Shown here: positions 63,650-64,000 of the stretch, piece after piece
How positions within the stretch are numbered: the stretch's first letter is position 1
Layout of the letters: each line of letters begins with the position of its first letter
Source of the DNA: Pumilibacter muris
GTDB lineage: Bacteria > Bacillota > Clostridia > Christensenellales > Pumilibacteraceae
DNA: 64,000 nt
Direction of reading: 5' to 3'
Assembly: GCF_943193045.1 (NCBI RefSeq)
Contig: NZ_CALPCN010000001.1
Coordinates: 62,001 to 126,000 of the forward strand
The notes under the pieces: model-generated
The model's database searches: none
What the model was told of the DNA's origin: nothing
What the model saw: the letters and a program-made list of their open reading frames with translations, nothing else
Translations under genes and position numbers: made by a program

Positions 63650-63880
63650 ATGTCCAGAAAAAGCGATTTGAAAAAAGCGATTGCCGAAAGCGAACAGGAA
63701 ATCGAGAATTTGGAAAAAAAGCGAGTTAGGTCGCAATCCGCTTTGTTGGAAGCGTTTTTGAATCATACCACGCCCAACGATGCCGACGCGGAATATTTCA
63801 AAGTGTTCACGTCGTTAATCGATTTGGAGCGCGCAAACTTGCGTAAGCTAAACGAAGAGCTTGCCAAACTCGAAGGCTAA
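63650..63880 (+). CDS. Small coiled-coil protein of unknown function
   Basis: A 76-residue helical protein (DLKKAIAESEQEIENLEKKR, then DLERANLRKLNEELAKLEG) likely to form a helical hairpin. AAAGGAG precedes the ATG. It lies nine bases ahead of cysK and probably shares its transcript. No family is recognised. Confidence 0.65.
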   Translation: MSRKSDLKKAIAESEQEIENLEKKRVRSQSALLEAFLNHTTPNDADAEYFKVFTSLIDLERANLRKLNEELAKLEG

Positions 63881-63889
63881 ACGCAGGGT

Positions 63890-64000
63890 ATGCCTATTTA
63901 TAGGAGCATTGCCGAAACGATAGGCAATACGCCTACCGTAGAACTTACGCGCTACGCGGAAAAATTCGAACTGAACGCGCGAATAGCCGCAAAGCTCGAA
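63890..64000 (+). CDS. cysK: Cysteine synthase A, 3'-truncated by window edge
   Basis: The first 37 codons start MPIYRSIAETIGNTPTVELTR, which holds the IGNTP motif of the O-acetylserine sulfhydrylase family, and run off the end of the window. The PLP lysine lies beyond the edge. Cystathionine beta-synthase-like relatives start the same way, so the assignment is likely but not certain. Confidence 0.82.
   Translation, partial: MPIYRSIAETIGNTPTVELTRYAEKFELNARIAAKLE

Overview
The window reads as a chromosomal segment of an uncultured gut-type Bacillota (Clostridia-like, perhaps Christensenellales). The evidence is gene content: DegV, YwlE-type arginine phosphatase, a DUF3343/cysteine desulfurase pair, NusG-II/Gx proteins and a V-type rather than F-type ATPase downstream of sua5-ywlE-rpiB. 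Sigma-A promoters are clear and AGGAGG-like ribosome binding sites are common. No rRNA is present; one tRNA gene was found. The first and last genes are cut by the window edges.

Layout. 1-8057: end of a PotD-like binding protein, mnmG, a zinc-ribbon microprotein, a strong promoter and structured RNA ahead of pnuC, a Na+/Ca2+ exchanger, degV, and an apbE-nusG-II-Gx cluster resembling part of flavin-based extracellular electron transfer loci. 8090-19790: housekeeping and amino-acid genes (aminotransferase, tyrS, yigZ-like, ilvE, comF-like, metY, PucR-type regulator, malic enzyme), a subtilase with no canonical start codon, and a divergent cysteine desulfurase/Se-S carrier pair.

19858-29900: accessory DNA. 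From about 21350 to 29880 it looks like an integrative mobilizable element: a serine recombinase broken by a frameshift, an XRE regulator, a cargo run (effector-binding protein, nucleotidyltransferase, GNAT, tautomerase, MBL hydrolase, PEBP, HxlR regulator, radical SAM protein), a long structured leader, a pMV158-like oriT and a MobV relaxase. It ends next to a tRNA-Leu(AAG). Several lesions suggest decay or assembly indels.

30226-42165: galK-galE, a frameshifted MATE transporter, mutarotase, M3 peptidase, polysaccharide deacetylase, pyrophosphatase, cardiolipin synthase, two unknown membrane proteins, tsaC/sua5 and ywlE. Several genes here have a -10 box ending 6-7 nt before the ATG and no ribosome binding site, as expected for leaderless mRNAs.

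42269-51462: rpiB, then a complete V-ATPase operon in the Enterococcus hirae ntp order, with a c-ring subunit carrying a Na+-type ligand set. 51562-64000: a putative lipoprotein, an unknown single-pass membrane protein, guaB, gpsA, a two-J-domain/Sel1 protein, and a phosphorelay (hybrid kinase, REC-HD-GYP-GGDEF regulator, HPt) feeding c-di-GMP turnover, then the start of cysK.
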